Below the pieces are notes generated by a model. That model saw only the letters and a program-made list of their open reading frames with translations. It had not been told where the DNA came from and ran no database searches. Position numbers and translations under genes: made by a program. A stretch of 64,000 nucleotides of DNA from JALYJZ01 sp964476895 (GTDB lineage: Bacteria; Patescibacteriota; SICC01): contig CAYZCS010000001.1 in the NCBI GenBank assembly GCA_964476895.1, forward strand, positions 1 to 64,000, read 5' to 3'. This document shows positions 40,448 to 48,526 of this stretch, one piece after another. How positions within the stretch are numbered: position 1 is the stretch's first letter; every line of letters starts with the position of its first letter.

Positions 40448-41326
40448 ATGAAAAGGTTCAAACATACGACGGTATCCGCACTGGTTGCCGCTTTGGCGAT
40501 CGGTTTTCCGGCGCAGGCCCTGGCCCAAGAGGCTCCGGTAGAACTCGGCACCACCGAGGACTTCGCGGTCTTGGCCGGCACCGAGATCACCAACGTCCCC
40601 ACTTCCGACATCACCGGAGACGTGGGCCTGAGCCCGGGCACCGGTGCCGCGATTACCGGACTGACCTGCGCGGAGGTGACCGGTACGATCTACGACGTTG
40701 ACGGTACGTATCCGGACACCTGCGAGGTAACCGATCCCGCCCTGCTGACGACGGCCAAAAACGACCTGGTTACGGCATATGACGATGCCGCCGGACGCAC
40801 GCCGACCGAGACGTTCGCCGGCGGCGACAACCAGCTCGGCGGACAGACGCTGACCTCCGGCGTCTACGCGTTCGGCGCCGCGTCGACCGCCAACCTGGTC
40901 GGCACGCTGACGCTTAACGGCCAGAACGACCCGGATGCGGTATGGATCTTCCAGGCCTCATCCACCCTGGTAACGGCATCGAGCAGCGTGGTGAGTCTCA
41001 CCAACGGCGCCCAAGCCTGCAACGTCTTCTGGCAGGTTGGCAGTTCCGCCACGCTCGGATCCGACTCCGTGTTCGTCGGGACCATCATGGCCCTCACTTC
41101 CATCGGGTTGGATACCGGCGCCACCATCAACGGGGGCCAGGCGCTGGCACGTGACGGCGCGGTCACCCTGGACCAGAACGTCATCACCGACTCGGCATGT
41201 GCGCTCTCCGAGCCCCCCGACGACGATGATGGTGATGACACGGACTCCGGTTCTGACACCGGCTCACTCGCCGCCGGCGATATCGTTCCCAAGCTACCGA
41301 ACGCCGGAGCCGGTCCTCGCAACTAG
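40448..41326 (+). CDS. Secreted DUF3494 (ice-binding-type) protein with LPNAG C-terminus
   Basis: The 292-residue protein has a signal peptide (MKRFKHTTVSALVAALAIGF...QALA), then a DUF3494 beta-solenoid (residues ~35-255) with typical GTTEDFAVLAGTEITNVPTS, TLTSGVYAFGA and TLGSDSVFVGTIMALTSI repeats. Proteins of this family bind ice in psychrophiles; others are adhesive surface proteins. An Asp/Ser-rich spacer leads to KLPNAGAGPRN at the very end. This resembles a sortase pentapeptide but lacks the usual membrane helix. The sortase gene follows after 18 bp, so it is the likely substrate. Confidence 0.85.
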   Translation: MKRFKHTTVSALVAALAIGFPAQALAQEAPVELGTTEDFAVLAGTEITNVPTSDITGDVGLSPGTGAAITGLTCAEVTGTIYDVDGTYPDTCEVTDPALLTTAKNDLVTAYDDAAGRTPTETFAGGDNQLGGQTLTSGVYAFGAASTANLVGTLTLNGQNDPDAVWIFQASSTLVTASSSVVSLTNGAQACNVFWQVGSSATLGSDSVFVGTIMALTSIGLDTGATINGGQALARDGAVTLDQNVITDSACALSEPPDDDDGDDTDSGSDTGSLAAGDIVPKLPNAGAGPRN

Positions 41327-41344
41327 GACACGCCCTGCCAAGAT

Positions 41345-41941
41345 ATGCCTGCGGATAAGCCAGTTCGTCGCCGGATCTTCGCAGCCGTGATCGGCGTAGC
41401 GCTGGCCGGAGCGCTGGTCTCGTTCGGGTTGCTCGGATTGCTCGGGCCGTTCCGAACCGATTCGCCGCCGCGTACCGCCGAAACCACGGCGGTTCAGGTG
41501 GGCGTGCCGGTGCACCTGGAAATCCCGAAGATCGGGGTGGATGCGGCGATCGAGCTTACCGGCCTGACGCGTCAGGGATTGATGGGCGTCCCGAAAGACC
41601 CCGACAACGCCGCCTGGTACAAGCACGGGCCGCGCCCCGGTGAGATAGGGAGCGCGGTGATCGACGGGCACTTCGACTGGGACAACGGGACCCCCGCGGT
41701 GTTCGATGATCTCCACAAGCTGCGGCCCGGCGACAAAGTGATGGTTACGGACCGGCACGGCACGATCATCTCGTTCGTCGTGCGGAAGTCCCGGAACTAT
41801 AGTCCGGAGGCAGATGCCACCAGCGTGTTCCGTTCCAGCGACGGGAAAGCCCACCTCAACCTGATCACCTGCACCGGCGTGTGGAACCAGGATCGAGACA
41901 GCTACTCACAACGTCTCGTGGTGTTCTCCGATCGGGAATAG
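41345..41941 (+). CDS. Sortase, class E/F type
   Basis: The 198-residue protein has an N-terminal membrane anchor (residues ~10-33) and a sortase domain with the catalytic His in DGHFDW, Cys in LITCTG and Arg in SQRLVVFS. Sortases join a C-terminal motif of a surface protein to the cell envelope or another protein. The 18-bp gap to the DUF3494 gene suggests a dedicated enzyme-substrate pair. It could be class E or F; motifs alone do not decide. Confidence 0.85.
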   Translation: MPADKPVRRRIFAAVIGVALAGALVSFGLLGLLGPFRTDSPPRTAETTAVQVGVPVHLEIPKIGVDAAIELTGLTRQGLMGVPKDPDNAAWYKHGPRPGEIGSAVIDGHFDWDNGTPAVFDDLHKLRPGDKVMVTDRHGTIISFVVRKSRNYSPEADATSVFRSSDGKAHLNLITCTGVWNQDRDSYSQRLVVFSDRE

Positions 41942-41956
41942 CCAGGCAGAGATCTT

Positions 41957-42487
41957 CTATTTTCCCGCGGCCGCCCGCTCCAGCTCCGCGACGTCGATCT
42001 TCTTCATCGTGAGCATCGCGTCCATCACCCGGCCGGCCTTCTCCTTGTCCGGATCGGTCATCAGCTCGCCGAGCCGCTTCGGGACGATCTGCCAGGACAG
42101 GCCGTACTTGTCTTTCAGCCAGCCACACTGCTCCGACTCGGGCACCGCGGAGAAACGCTCCCAAAAGTAGTCGACTTCCGCCTGGTCCGCACACTCCACG
42201 TAGAACGAGACGCTCTCGTTGAATGTGAATATCGGTCCGCCGTCGAGCGCCATGAACCGCTGGCCGGCCAGCTCGAAGATCGCGGTGAGCACCTTGCCTT
42301 CCATGTCTTTCATCGGACCGACCTGCTTACCTTCCGGATACCGCTCGATGCTGACGATCCGCGACTCCGCGCGCTTCCCTGGCGCGGCGCTGAAGGTGTC
42401 CACGTAGAAGGTGATCGCCTCCTCGCACTCCTTGTCGAACCACAGGCTGGGAACGATCTTCTGCGTACGCTGCGTATCCTCCGTCAT
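41957..42487 (-). CDS. PhnB-like VOC family protein
   Basis: The 176-residue protein matches the PhnB-like VOC fold (PF06983-type): SLWFDKECEEAITFYVDTF, FMALDGGPIFTFNESVSFYV and CGWLKDKYGLSWQIVP. Such proteins are often annotated as demethylubiquinone methyltransferase-like, but the reaction is unproven. Its ATG overlaps the stop of the upstream paralogue by 4 nt (ATGA), so the two VOC genes are translationally coupled. Confidence 0.8.
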   Translation of the reverse strand: MTEDTQRTQKIVPSLWFDKECEEAITFYVDTFSAAPGKRAESRIVSIERYPEGKQVGPMKDMEGKVLTAIFELAGQRFMALDGGPIFTFNESVSFYVECADQAEVDYFWERFSAVPESEQCGWLKDKYGLSWQIVPKRLGELMTDPDKEKAGRVMDAMLTMKKIDVAELERAAAGK

Positions 42488-42912
42488 GCCGAACCCATCT
42501 CGCCGCTACCGACGTTCACCATCCAATGGATGCCGTACTTGTCGGTCACCATACCGAAGAGGTCACCCCAGAACGCTTTCTCCAGCGGCATCGTCACCGT
42601 GCCGCCCTCGCTGAGACCGTCGAAGCACTCCCGGAGCTTCTGCTCGTCCGAGCCGTTGATCGAGAGAGCCACGTTCGTCCCGGCCACGTAGTCCTCGTCC
42701 TTCGGGCCGTCACTGGCGAACAGGCTCACCGCCCCGCCCTGGAGCGACGCGTGCATGATCAGCGCCTGCTTTTCCTCCGGAAAGTCCATCGGCGTGTCGC
42801 CGAACGTCTGCATCTGCAGCTCGCCGCCGAAGATGCCACGGTAGAATTCCATGGCTTCCTTGGTCTTGCCGTCTTTGAAGCTGAGATACGGGGTCAGGGT
42901 CGTGTCGCTCAT
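42484..42912 (-). CDS. PhnB-like VOC family protein (paralogue)
   Basis: The 142-residue protein has the same fold as its neighbour: TPYLSFKDGKTKEAMEFYRG, ALIMHASLQGGAVSLFASDG and WGDLFGMVTDKYGIHWMVNV. It starts with an ATG after a perfect AAGGAGG ribosome site. Together with the downstream gene it forms a tandem pair from duplication. Dimers of one VOC protein or heterodimers are both possible. Confidence 0.8.
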   Translation of the reverse strand: MSDTTLTPYLSFKDGKTKEAMEFYRGIFGGELQMQTFGDTPMDFPEEKQALIMHASLQGGAVSLFASDGPKDEDYVAGTNVALSINGSDEQKLRECFDGLSEGGTVTMPLEKAFWGDLFGMVTDKYGIHWMVNVGSGEMGSA

Positions 42913-43091
42913 GGGCCTCCTTGGTCATGTTACTGCGAGACCATTGTACGCCCATGCTCAGAGACGTGGCGGTAGACCTCACTCGAAAGCATCAGCGGTG
43001 CGAGGCCTTCAGCGATATGCTACAGTTAACTGCTTTCGACGCAGAAGGCATTAACAGCACGCTTTCCATGATCCCGACAGAAAGGGGAAAC

Positions 43092-43589
43092 GTGATCACT
43101 GGTCGTAGAATACTGACACTGCTGCTCATCGTCGCAGTGGGGACCGTCGGCTTCTTCGTGGGAGGGAATCTCCGCGAGAACGACGACGCGGACTCCGCCA
43201 CGCGGACGAGCGGCGCGAGCCAGCCACTCATTCCGCCAAGTTGGGCTGACTGCTCGATCATCGTCGTAACACGTCAACAGTTCAGTCCGGTCGTGGACGC
43301 GCCCTTCTGCAAGCAATCGACTTTCCTGCTCCGGAGGGCGCTGGTGCCGAGCCAAGAGGCCCGGCCTAACGAGTGCCGGCTTGATGTGGACTTTTACGAC
43401 CTCAGACGACGGTTTTTCGATCGCGATGACGGGCCTCGGCTTGCGAAATACCGCGATCGCTTCTCGATCTCGTGCAGGAAGATCCTGTTCGTCATACACA
43501 ACCCCAGCGAGATCGCGTCGTACGAGCACGACGTAGTCAGCAGCGGGGTCTTGGAGCCCGGCCAAAAGGGCCACAACCTCCATCCATAG
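43092..43589 (+). CDS. Exported/membrane-anchored Cys-motif protein (paralogue 1)
   Basis: I chose the GTG at 43092, which has an AAAGGGGAAA ribosome site. The 165-residue protein has an N-terminal hydrophobic helix (ILTLLLIVAVGTVGFFVG), then an extracytoplasmic domain with the pattern ADCSIIVVT, FCKQSTFLLRR, NECRLDVDFYD and ISCRKILFVI. Four conserved Cys suggest two disulfides. It is a paralogue of the lipoprotein at 45293, and the two share leader and terminator sequence. Function unknown. Confidence 0.65.
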   Translation: MITGRRILTLLLIVAVGTVGFFVGGNLRENDDADSATRTSGASQPLIPPSWADCSIIVVTRQQFSPVVDAPFCKQSTFLLRRALVPSQEARPNECRLDVDFYDLRRRFFDRDDGPRLAKYRDRFSISCRKILFVIHNPSEIASYEHDVVSSGVLEPGQKGHNLHP

Positions 43590-43604
43590 CTGCCGCACCG
43601 CACC

Positions 43605-43653
43605 GTCCCCGCCCGGAACCACTCCTCATCAAGGAGCCGGGCGGGGACTTTTG
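43605..43653 (+). terminator. Intrinsic terminator of Cys-protein gene 1
   Basis: GTCCCCGCCCGG pairs with CCGGGCGGGGAC and is followed by TTTTG. A closely related hairpin terminates the paralogue at 45932. Confidence 0.9.
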
Positions 43654-43737
43654 CTGTACCCAAAGAGTAAGATGCGGATAGCCGCGACGGGAAAGCCCGA
43701 CGCCACGGTCGAAGTCTGATCTGCCCCAGCGGTCCGC

Positions 43738-45063
43738 TCAGTCGCGGCGGATCCGGGACGGATGCACCGGTACGAGGTCCCGATGCAAGGTTGTCGCGAG
43801 CTCCGCGGCTGCGTCGGCGGCATCCACGCCTTGCAGGTTACGAGTAAGCGCATCGAGGGAAAAGAAATCTTTCGGCAATCCGCCCTCGTCATGCTCCCAT
43901 CCGTACTGCTTGACCTCCGTCTTTTTGACTCCGCCCGGACGGCGCGCGTACGTGTCGTGCTCCTGGTCGTGGACCCACGGCAGGATCCGTACCTGCCCCG
44001 GCTCGCTACGTAGTTCGAGCATCGTCGAGGTTTCCGGGTCGAAGTAGTACGCGAACGTTTCGCTGCCCGCCGTGCCGGCATCGTGCGCCTGGTCGACCAG
44101 GCCTTTGCACCGGTTATCGATACGGGCCACGTCGGCCTCGAAGTTCTCCTCCCGTTCACGCTCGACCCGGTGCAGGAGCAGCGCGACCGTCTCATGACGG
44201 GATTCCACTTCCAGCCCGATCTGTTCCGCGGCGACCAGGTCGGCCTGCGCGATCTCCAGTAGCTCCTGGGTGCTGAGTCCGAGCTCGGCTTCGCGTCCAC
44301 GGTACCGGTCCGCGATATCCAGGATCGCCGTGGTGTGCCGCCGGACGAACTTCGGAGGTACCGGCTTGGTCTCCATGGAGACCACCGACCGGCGCAACGC
44401 GATCTCCGCCGCGTCGAGTTTCGCCAGCGGCGCCTCAGCATCGCGGCCGCGCCGCATCCGCTGGCGACCGACTTTCGCGACCTCAAGCGCCCGGGCGGTC
44501 CAGCGCTTCTGCTGGGGATACCGCTCCAACCCGATCACCTCCGACGCTTCGATCATGTCCGCGGCCAGCCAGACGTGGGCAATGGCGGCTTCCCGCCGTT
44601 CTTCCGTAAGCGGGCCGGGTTTCTCGAAGACCACCCGCTCGTAGGTCTCGATCGCCCGACCCGCGGCATTGATGGCCGTCTTGGGCCGCGGGGACCCTGG
44701 CACCTCCCACTGGTGCATCCGGAGTTCGGTGAGCGAGCTGGCGCCGACGGTGTGCGCCCACGCCAATTGGAAGCGCGGTTCCGCATCCGCGACACCCTTG
44801 CCTACGGCACGGGTCACCCGGGCACGGGTACCCTGGAGAGCGTCGTGCGCATCGAGCAACTGCGCCCAGTGCGGCGCACGGGATTCGATGTCCGCGGGAA
44901 CGTCCTCGGGCAGCCCGTTGATCGCCTCCCATGCGTCCTCGGCGCGACGTTGTACGGATTCCACCAGCAACCGGTCCGCGGCCCGCCGATACGCTTCTTC
45001 GCGCGGCAGTCCTTCGGTGCCGTCCGGCGACAGCTCTGGCTCGGTGTTTCCGGGTAGTGTCAT
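43738..45063 (-). CDS. Hypothetical helical protein, 441 aa
   Basis: The 441-residue soluble protein is mostly helical and charged, with many Ala, Glu and Arg residues (AEAPLAKLDAAEIALRRSVV; RVEREREENFEADVARIDNR). A region around FAYYFDPETSTMLELRSEPG is more beta-like. No motif, membrane span or coiled-coil register is certain. A TACGTT box 8 nt before the ATG could be a -10 for a leaderless mRNA. It lies between the two Cys-protein paralogues on the opposite strand. Family unknown. Confidence 0.6.
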   Translation of the reverse strand: MTLPGNTEPELSPDGTEGLPREEAYRRAADRLLVESVQRRAEDAWEAINGLPEDVPADIESRAPHWAQLLDAHDALQGTRARVTRAVGKGVADAEPRFQLAWAHTVGASSLTELRMHQWEVPGSPRPKTAINAAGRAIETYERVVFEKPGPLTEERREAAIAHVWLAADMIEASEVIGLERYPQQKRWTARALEVAKVGRQRMRRGRDAEAPLAKLDAAEIALRRSVVSMETKPVPPKFVRRHTTAILDIADRYRGREAELGLSTQELLEIAQADLVAAEQIGLEVESRHETVALLLHRVEREREENFEADVARIDNRCKGLVDQAHDAGTAGSETFAYYFDPETSTMLELRSEPGQVRILPWVHDQEHDTYARRPGGVKKTEVKQYGWEHDEGGLPKDFFSLDALTRNLQGVDAADAAAELATTLHRDLVPVHPSRIRRD

Positions 45064-45292
45064 AGCGAACTAACGTACCCGACAATCATACCTTTGGCAA
45101 TGCGGCGGACCTAGTCGGTCGGCAATCTTACCAGTTATTGCCTTAACCAAGGTCTTCTAAAAGCATTGCAAGTATGTTAGGGTGAGATGTCTTTCCCTGG
45201 CGGAAAGGCATTAACAACACTTCCTTCGGTCGGGGCAGGCGTCCCGGGTACGCTCGCCCCTGGAGCGCCCGTTCCCGACAGGAAGGAGAGAC

Positions 45293-45907
45293 GTGGGCAA
45301 CTCTCGAAAGTTGATGGTACTCGTCGCGGTCGCGGTCGTCGCGGTTTTCGCGGCCAGCTGCGGCGGGGACGACGGCAAGGTCACCGTCGTGACCGAGACG
45401 GTCACGACCGATGAGCCGGTGCAGCTCCCGAAGGTCACGGCCGAGCAGAAGCAGGCTCAGGCACGAGCAGTGAAGCAGGTGCGGGACTTGGACGCCGACT
45501 GCACCATCGTCGTCGTCACGCTCGCGGACCAACGCGCCAAGATCCAGCGGCCGTTCTTCTGCAAGCAGTCCGTGCTGCGCGTAAAGAAGAACCTGCCCCT
45601 CTCGCCGTTCGCGGCGGAGGATGAGTGCCGGCTCGACTACGAGCCGACGACACTCTACTCAGAGGGCAAGGGCTACTGGCAGACGGTCATCGTCCTGAGC
45701 CAGTCCTGGCCACGCTTCACGCCGAAGTGCAAGCGCATCCGCTTCGTGGTGTTCGCCACGCAAGATGAGGATGTCGTCGACTACGCGCGTGAGGCACCGC
45801 TCACACGGGGGAAGCTCAAGCCGGGCCAAAAGGCCTACTACACCCCCGACCCCGGTCTGCGGGAGTACCAAAGGGAGTACGGCAAGTTCAGCCAGCACGC
45901 CCAGTAA
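45293..45907 (+). CDS. Lipoprotein Cys-motif protein (paralogue 2)
   Basis: The GTG start follows AAGGAGAG. The 204-residue protein has a signal peptide ending in a lipobox (VFAASC), so it should be lipidated by Lgt and cut by LspA, both encoded here. The mature domain repeats the pattern of paralogue 1: DADCTIVVVT, FCKQSVLRVKK, DECRLDYE and KCKRIRFVVF. An acidic Thr/Val-rich stretch precedes it. The shared Cys spacing implies the same fold. Function unknown. Confidence 0.72.
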   Translation: MGNSRKLMVLVAVAVVAVFAASCGGDDGKVTVVTETVTTDEPVQLPKVTAEQKQAQARAVKQVRDLDADCTIVVVTLADQRAKIQRPFFCKQSVLRVKKNLPLSPFAAEDECRLDYEPTTLYSEGKGYWQTVIVLSQSWPRFTPKCKRIRFVVFATQDEDVVDYAREAPLTRGKLKPGQKAYYTPDPGLREYQREYGKFSQHAQ

Positions 45908-46243
45908 TCCTGTAGTCGCCCGCGTCACACCCGTCCCCGTCCGGAACCACTTCTTTTTTAGAAGCCGGACGGGGACCTTTGCTATATCGACTTACGAGTA
46001 CGTCTTTGCGCTTTATCTGCCTTCCGTCAACAGCTACCTCTTGCCCAGTTTGAGTCCGCTAGCATATCATGCATTATGGCCTTTACAAAGCGATTTATTT
46101 ACGATACGATTCGAGGCCGATTAGCACGTTAACATCCGCACCGGAGAGCTCAGCGAGCGTACACCGTGCGCCTGATGAGCTCTCCGTTGCTGCTGCGGCC
46201 GAGCACCACTACACGACATCCAGCAGCCGAAAGGAAAGTCATC
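45908..46243. other. Intergenic region after the lipoprotein gene
   Basis: About 336 bp hold a terminator (45932-45982), then a plus-strand promoter-like pair (TTGCCC near 46043 and TATCAT near 46067) and a long leader to the gene at 46244. No other gene or RNA is recognised. Confidence 0.5.
45932..45982 (+). terminator. Intrinsic terminator of Cys-protein gene 2
   Basis: GTCCCCGTCCGG pairs with CCGGACGGGGAC across a loop with six T residues, and CTTTGCTAT follows. It parallels the hairpin at 43605, including the shared ggaaccac loop start. Confidence 0.9.
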
Positions 46244-46831
46244 ATGACCGTCACCATGCTCGTTCCGGATTGGAACGCGACCGACGAGTTGCGAGAGGTC
46301 CACGAGGCGCGAGAGGCCTCAAGGCGAGATTCCGGGGTGCCCCTGTCAACGATGAACCAATGGTTCCGTAACACCGATATAAATTGGGATAGCGAGATCG
46401 GAGACTATTTCAGGATCCTGAGTCGTCTAGGGGATGTTCCCAAGCATCTGAAGGACATCCGGTTTCCACGTGTCGGGCTCTCGCGAGCCAATTCGCCGCT
46501 CACCCAGGCCATCGATGGGCCGTACGAGGATGACTGCGTCACCGGCCGTGTCGAGAGCTATGTCCGCGATGGAGTGATCCAGCAGAGCATCGTGGTCTGG
46601 GGCTCGAATCTCATCATGGTCAACCAGTTCTTCGACGCCCTCGTGGCCGGTAAGAAGCACGACTGGAACATGAACCCGGCGCCGCTGGCGAGGGAGACGA
46701 TCACCATCCGTGACGTCCTACCCGACGGCAAGACCCGCACAGTCGAGGTCGAGTTCCCTGTAACCAGCCAGGCTCTGCTCGGGCTGGCTCGCCGGCTCGC
46801 CGATCCGTCGGACAAGAGGCCCGTCAGCTAG
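46244..46831 (+). CDS. Hypothetical protein, 195 aa
   Basis: The ATG follows an AAAGGAAAG ribosome site. The soluble protein (MTVTMLVPDWNATDELREVH) contains LSTMNQWFRNTDINWDSEIG and a C-terminal part with PLARETITIRDVLPDGKTRT. No signal peptide or known domain is visible. It has a long leader and no operon partner. Family unknown. Confidence 0.55.
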   Translation: MTVTMLVPDWNATDELREVHEAREASRRDSGVPLSTMNQWFRNTDINWDSEIGDYFRILSRLGDVPKHLKDIRFPRVGLSRANSPLTQAIDGPYEDDCVTGRVESYVRDGVIQQSIVVWGSNLIMVNQFFDALVAGKKHDWNMNPAPLARETITIRDVLPDGKTRTVEVEFPVTSQALLGLARRLADPSDKRPVS

Positions 46832-46925
46832 CAGCAATGGAAGCACCGGGCGGGCAGCCACAGACAACCAACGTCTCCGCTGCCCGCCCGTTACCACTTT
46901 ATGTGGTACTTAAACGTGCTACCTG

Positions 46926-47867
46926 TTATCCGCTTTCCCTAGCCTGCACGACGACCTTCCCTCGCGGATGTCCCTCCTGCAGGTACGTGAGTGCATCGCC
47001 CGCCTGTTCCAGCGGGAACGTCTTGTCGATGATCGGCCGCACCGCCCCCTGGCCGACCAGTTCCGCCAGCTTCGTGAGCCGCTCCGCGGTCGCCTTGCCA
47101 CGCACGGGAATCACTTCCACATCGTACTGCTCCGCACCTTCGAGCGGGCCGAACAGTTGCATCGAGGCGAGCCCGCCACCGGGCCGGAGCACCCTCAGTG
47201 AGTCCTTCGTCACGTCGCCGCCGACCGTATCAAGGACGGCATCACAGTCCCGGACCAAGTCGGTGAACGATTCGGCGCGGTAATCGATCGTCTCGTCGGC
47301 CCCGAGTTCTCGCGCGAATTCCCTGTCCTGGGCGCTGACTGTCGTGATCACGTGCGCGCCAAGGTGCTTCGCGATCTGGATCGCCAGCGAGCCGATGCCG
47401 CCGGCACCGCCGTGGATCAACACCTTCTGCCCCTTGGACACGCCGAGGTGCTCGACGATCACCTGGTATGCGCTCGAGCCGGCCAGCGGCAGTGCGCCGG
47501 CATCCGTGAAGGATGTTCTCGGCGGCTTCGGCGCGAGCTGGCCTGCGGCCACCGCGGTGAACTCGGCGAACGACCCGGCGCCACCCGTGGCATTGGTCGA
47601 GCCGTAGACCTCGTCACCGACCGCGATACCCGACACGCCCGGGCCGACTTCCGTGACCACCCCGGCCACGTCCCCGCCGAGCGTGGCCGGAAGTTCGAGT
47701 GATATCGAATCCTTGAAGTTCCCTGCCCGCAGTTTCGCGTCGAACGGGTTCACCCCGGCCGCGTGCACCTGGACGACCACCTGGCCACCCACCGCCTCCG
47801 GCTTCGGAACGTCACCCAGTACCGTCACTTCACTGCCGCCGTAGCCGGTGATCCGGGATGCCTTCAC
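46926..47867 (-). CDS. Zinc-independent MDR oxidoreductase (quinone-oxidoreductase-like)
   Basis: The 313-residue protein is a medium-chain dehydrogenase/reductase. It has GVNPFDAKLRAG at the substrate side, the Rossmann motif IHGGAGGIGSLAIQIAKHLGA and DTVGGDVTKDSLRVL, but no zinc-ligand cysteine pattern, as in quinone oxidoreductases that use NADPH. The substrate is uncertain. I chose the GTG at 47867, 9 nt after a TATTAT -10 box (leaderless), since the longer frame runs into the divergent promoter region. Confidence 0.82.
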   Translation of the reverse strand: MKASRITGYGGSEVTVLGDVPKPEAVGGQVVVQVHAAGVNPFDAKLRAGNFKDSISLELPATLGGDVAGVVTEVGPGVSGIAVGDEVYGSTNATGGAGSFAEFTAVAAGQLAPKPPRTSFTDAGALPLAGSSAYQVIVEHLGVSKGQKVLIHGGAGGIGSLAIQIAKHLGAHVITTVSAQDREFARELGADETIDYRAESFTDLVRDCDAVLDTVGGDVTKDSLRVLRPGGGLASMQLFGPLEGAEQYDVEVIPVRGKATAERLTKLAELVGQGAVRPIIDKTFPLEQAGDALTYLQEGHPRGKVVVQARESG

Positions 47868-47995
47868 CCTTCCAGCATAATAAGGGCGGCCGCCGCCGGC
47901 CAGGACGGCGTACCGCCGGCTTGATGGGAGTACCCTCATGTGCGATAACTGAACGTCGCCGTTCTTTTACATCGCAAGGCAACCGAAAGGATCAC

Positions 47996-48412
47996 ATGCG
48001 CGACATGAGGGCCGAGCGCGGTCTCGGCGACCCGAAGTACTGGTCGGAGCTGCCATCGATTGCGTTGCCGGGCGAGCCCGACGCCGAGCCGTTGCTATCC
48101 AACCCGGATGCGGACGTCGGTGCGGTCATCGACTCATGGAAGCAGGCGGCGGTGTTCAGGATCTCGAGTCCGCCCCTGCCCGTGACCAGTTGGCCCGCGT
48201 TCTACGTGGGGTGGTACGACGCTAACGGCTCCCTGCACCGGCTCGGCGTTCCCGTCGGACTCGATCAGTGGGGACATTTCGCCATGCGGATCGGGCACGA
48301 GGACGTGCAGTTCTTCATCATGCCCCTAAATCCGACGGCGAGGCTCGAGTGGGAGCTGGTCGGTGTCTACGACATCGACGACCCCGACATGACCGACGTC
48401 CCGCTGTACTAG
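47996..48412 (+). CDS. Hypothetical protein, 138 aa
   Basis: An AAAGGAT ribosome site precedes the ATG. The soluble acidic protein (MRDMRAERGLGDPKYWSELP) ends with RLEWELVGVYDIDDPDMTDV and looks like a small beta-rich domain. No signal peptide or motif is seen. It is followed by the second copy of the intergenic hairpin element. Family unknown. Confidence 0.55.
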   Translation: MRDMRAERGLGDPKYWSELPSIALPGEPDAEPLLSNPDADVGAVIDSWKQAAVFRISSPPLPVTSWPAFYVGWYDANGSLHRLGVPVGLDQWGHFAMRIGHEDVQFFIMPLNPTARLEWELVGVYDIDDPDMTDVPLY

Positions 48413-48468
48413 CCGTTCCGCCCGTTCCCGATCTACCGCACTCCAGCGGACCATGATCAGGAACGGGC

Positions 48469-48508
48469 ATCTCCTGAGCGCATCTCACGACGAGGTGCCC
48501 TGAGGAGA
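48469..48508 (+). repeat. Intergenic hairpin element, copy 2
   Basis: CTCCTGAGCGCATCTC...GAGGTGCCCTGAGGAG repeats the element at 40219 with the same two nested stems. An additional outer stem (CCCGTTCC/GGAACGGG at 48421 and 48460) lies upstream. Confidence 0.5.
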
Positions 48509-48526
48509 ATCCCGACGGGTCCCCGC

